Source: RGIG426 sp045640165 (GTDB taxonomy: Bacteria; Bacillota; Clostridia; Oscillospirales; Acutalibacteraceae). Taken from it: a stretch of 6,522 bases of DNA. The translations under genes were made by a program, and so were the position numbers. The notes under the pieces are model-generated. The model searched no databases, was not told the DNA's origin, and was given only the letters and a program-made list of their open reading frames with translations. Positions within the stretch are counted from its first letter, which is position 1. The number at the start of each line of letters is the position of its first letter. Positions 5,804-6,522 of the stretch are shown piece by piece. The DNA lies in NCBI GenBank assembly GCA_045640165.1, contig JAZUEK010000035.1:1-6522 (forward strand). Reading direction: 5' to 3'.

Positions 5804-6522
5804 TTAGACCGAGATGTTGTTCAGCTCGGTGTTCGCGTTCGCATCGGGCTGTGTGAGCTCGGTCGTCGTGGGCTCGGTCGTCGGCACGTCGGGCTGTGTT
5901 TCCGTCTTGACCGTTTGTATAGTAAGCGTTGTGCTATGGAGTTCGGGGGCTTGGAACTCTTTGATAAAGGAGAAATCCGTCAGCATCTTTTTCATTTCGC
6001 CGTCGGTTATCGCGTTCAGCATGGTGGCAAGGAATTTCTGGTGAGCTTTCAGGCCTTCCGCCATCAGTTTTTCCCCGAACTCATTATCATCTTCGATTTT
6101 TGCATTCTCATCCAGCTTGCTCTTGAGAGCGGGGTTCGCTTCCATATCCTCCCGGAGGTGATAATCATGGAAGTACTTGTCACGCAGCTTCTGGCCCAGT
6201 TCTTGTCCGTCGTTTGAACCCGCCCACTTATCATAGACTTCGTCGAATTTTTTGGAGTCGGCGAGTGTTTCCATGAAATCGGTGTTCGGCGGCACTTTTC
6301 CGTTCAGCACCTGATTCAGATAGTTTTCCACTTTTTGTACAAAGAACACGGGGCCGAAGTTTTGAATCGGTGCGTAATACGCATCGTCCCTCATATATGA
6401 CTGAATTTTGCACGAAGACTCTAAACTCTTGCTTTCAAGCGTCTGTTTAACGTTATGAACTTGTCTTATCAACACAGGGTCGATATTGTGAGTAACAGCG
6501 TCGCCTTTTGCAACCGTTTCTG
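5804..6522 (-). CDS. Unrecognised helical protein with Thr/Pro-rich C-terminal tail, 5'-partial
   Basis: The minus-strand frame stays open to the right edge. The GTG at 6475 sits inside NIDPVLIRQ and is not a convincing start, so the N-terminus is missing. The visible 238 residues are mostly charged, predicted-helical sequence (for example VFFVQKVENYLNQVLNG, GQELGQKLRDKYFHDYH and GEKLMAEGLKAHQKFLATM). The last ~36 residues are rich in Thr, Pro and Glu (PTTEPTTTELTQPD) and resemble the linkers of the neighbouring dockerin protein, but no dockerin, LPXTG or membrane anchor follows. I do not recognise the family. The Thr/Pro tail hints at a secreted or surface-exposed C-terminus, but this cannot be confirmed without the N-terminus. 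It is convergent with the secreted dockerin gene and shares its terminator. Confidence 0.75.
   Translation of the reverse strand, partial: ETVAKGDAVTHNIDPVLIRQVHNVKQTLESKSLESSCKIQSYMRDDAYYAPIQNFGPVFFVQKVENYLNQVLNGKVPPNTDFMETLADSKKFDEVYDKWAGSNDGQELGQKLRDKYFHDYHLREDMEANPALKSKLDENAKIEDDNEFGEKLMAEGLKAHQKFLATMLNAITDGEMKKMLTDFSFIKEFQAPELHSTTLTIQTVKTETQPDVPTTEPTTTELTQPDANANTELNNISV

Noticed and set aside
5795..6217. Plus-strand open frame opposite the right-edge gene
   Set aside because: The minus-strand frame is longer, runs off the edge, has coherent amphipathic helices and ends at a terminator. The plus-strand frame begins in the intergenic region without a ribosome binding site.

Overview
The window looks like chromosomal DNA of an anaerobic gut or rumen Clostridia, most likely of the Ruminococcaceae/Oscillospiraceae kind. 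The reasons are two proteins ending in type I dockerin domains, AAGGAG-type ribosome binding sites, a clostridial signal peptide, Thr/Pro linkers and moderate GC (mid-50s % by eye, not counted). No rRNA, tRNA, CRISPR array, insertion sequence or phage gene is visible.

Layout from left to right. (1) Positions 2-1672 (+) are the 3' part of a large dockerin protein whose start lies outside the window. It has four tandem ~119-residue modules, then a dockerin, then a strong hairpin terminator. (2) Positions 1728-1853 (-) are a 41-codon small gene that ends against that terminator and starts inside the promoter of the next gene. (3) Positions 1922-2740 (+) are a cytoplasmic Sel1-repeat protein with its own near-consensus promoter and terminator. 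(4) Positions 2864-5731 (+) are a complete 955-residue secreted protein: signal peptide, four PPC-like beta-sandwich modules alternating with three Ig-like modules, a Thr/Pro linker, one module of the kind repeated in gene 1, a second linker and a dockerin. (5) Positions 5804-6522 (-) are the C-terminal part of an unrecognised helical protein with a Thr/Pro-rich tail. It converges on gene 4 across a shared hairpin.

The two dockerin genes appear to work together. Their dockerins are nearly identical in the loop and recognition positions, so both products should dock on the same cohesin. Both lack any visible catalytic domain and carry only binding or spacer-like modules. They are therefore best read as non-catalytic components of a cell-surface or cellulosome-like assembly; the scaffoldin and enzymes are not in this window. 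The Sel1 gene between them is an independent transcription unit, and its link to the dockerin genes is positional only. The most notable observations are the dockerin-plus-terminator cassette shared by genes 1 and 4, the A-B-B-A order of the gene 1 modules, the unlabelled small gene at 1728-1853, and the unknown protein at the right edge.
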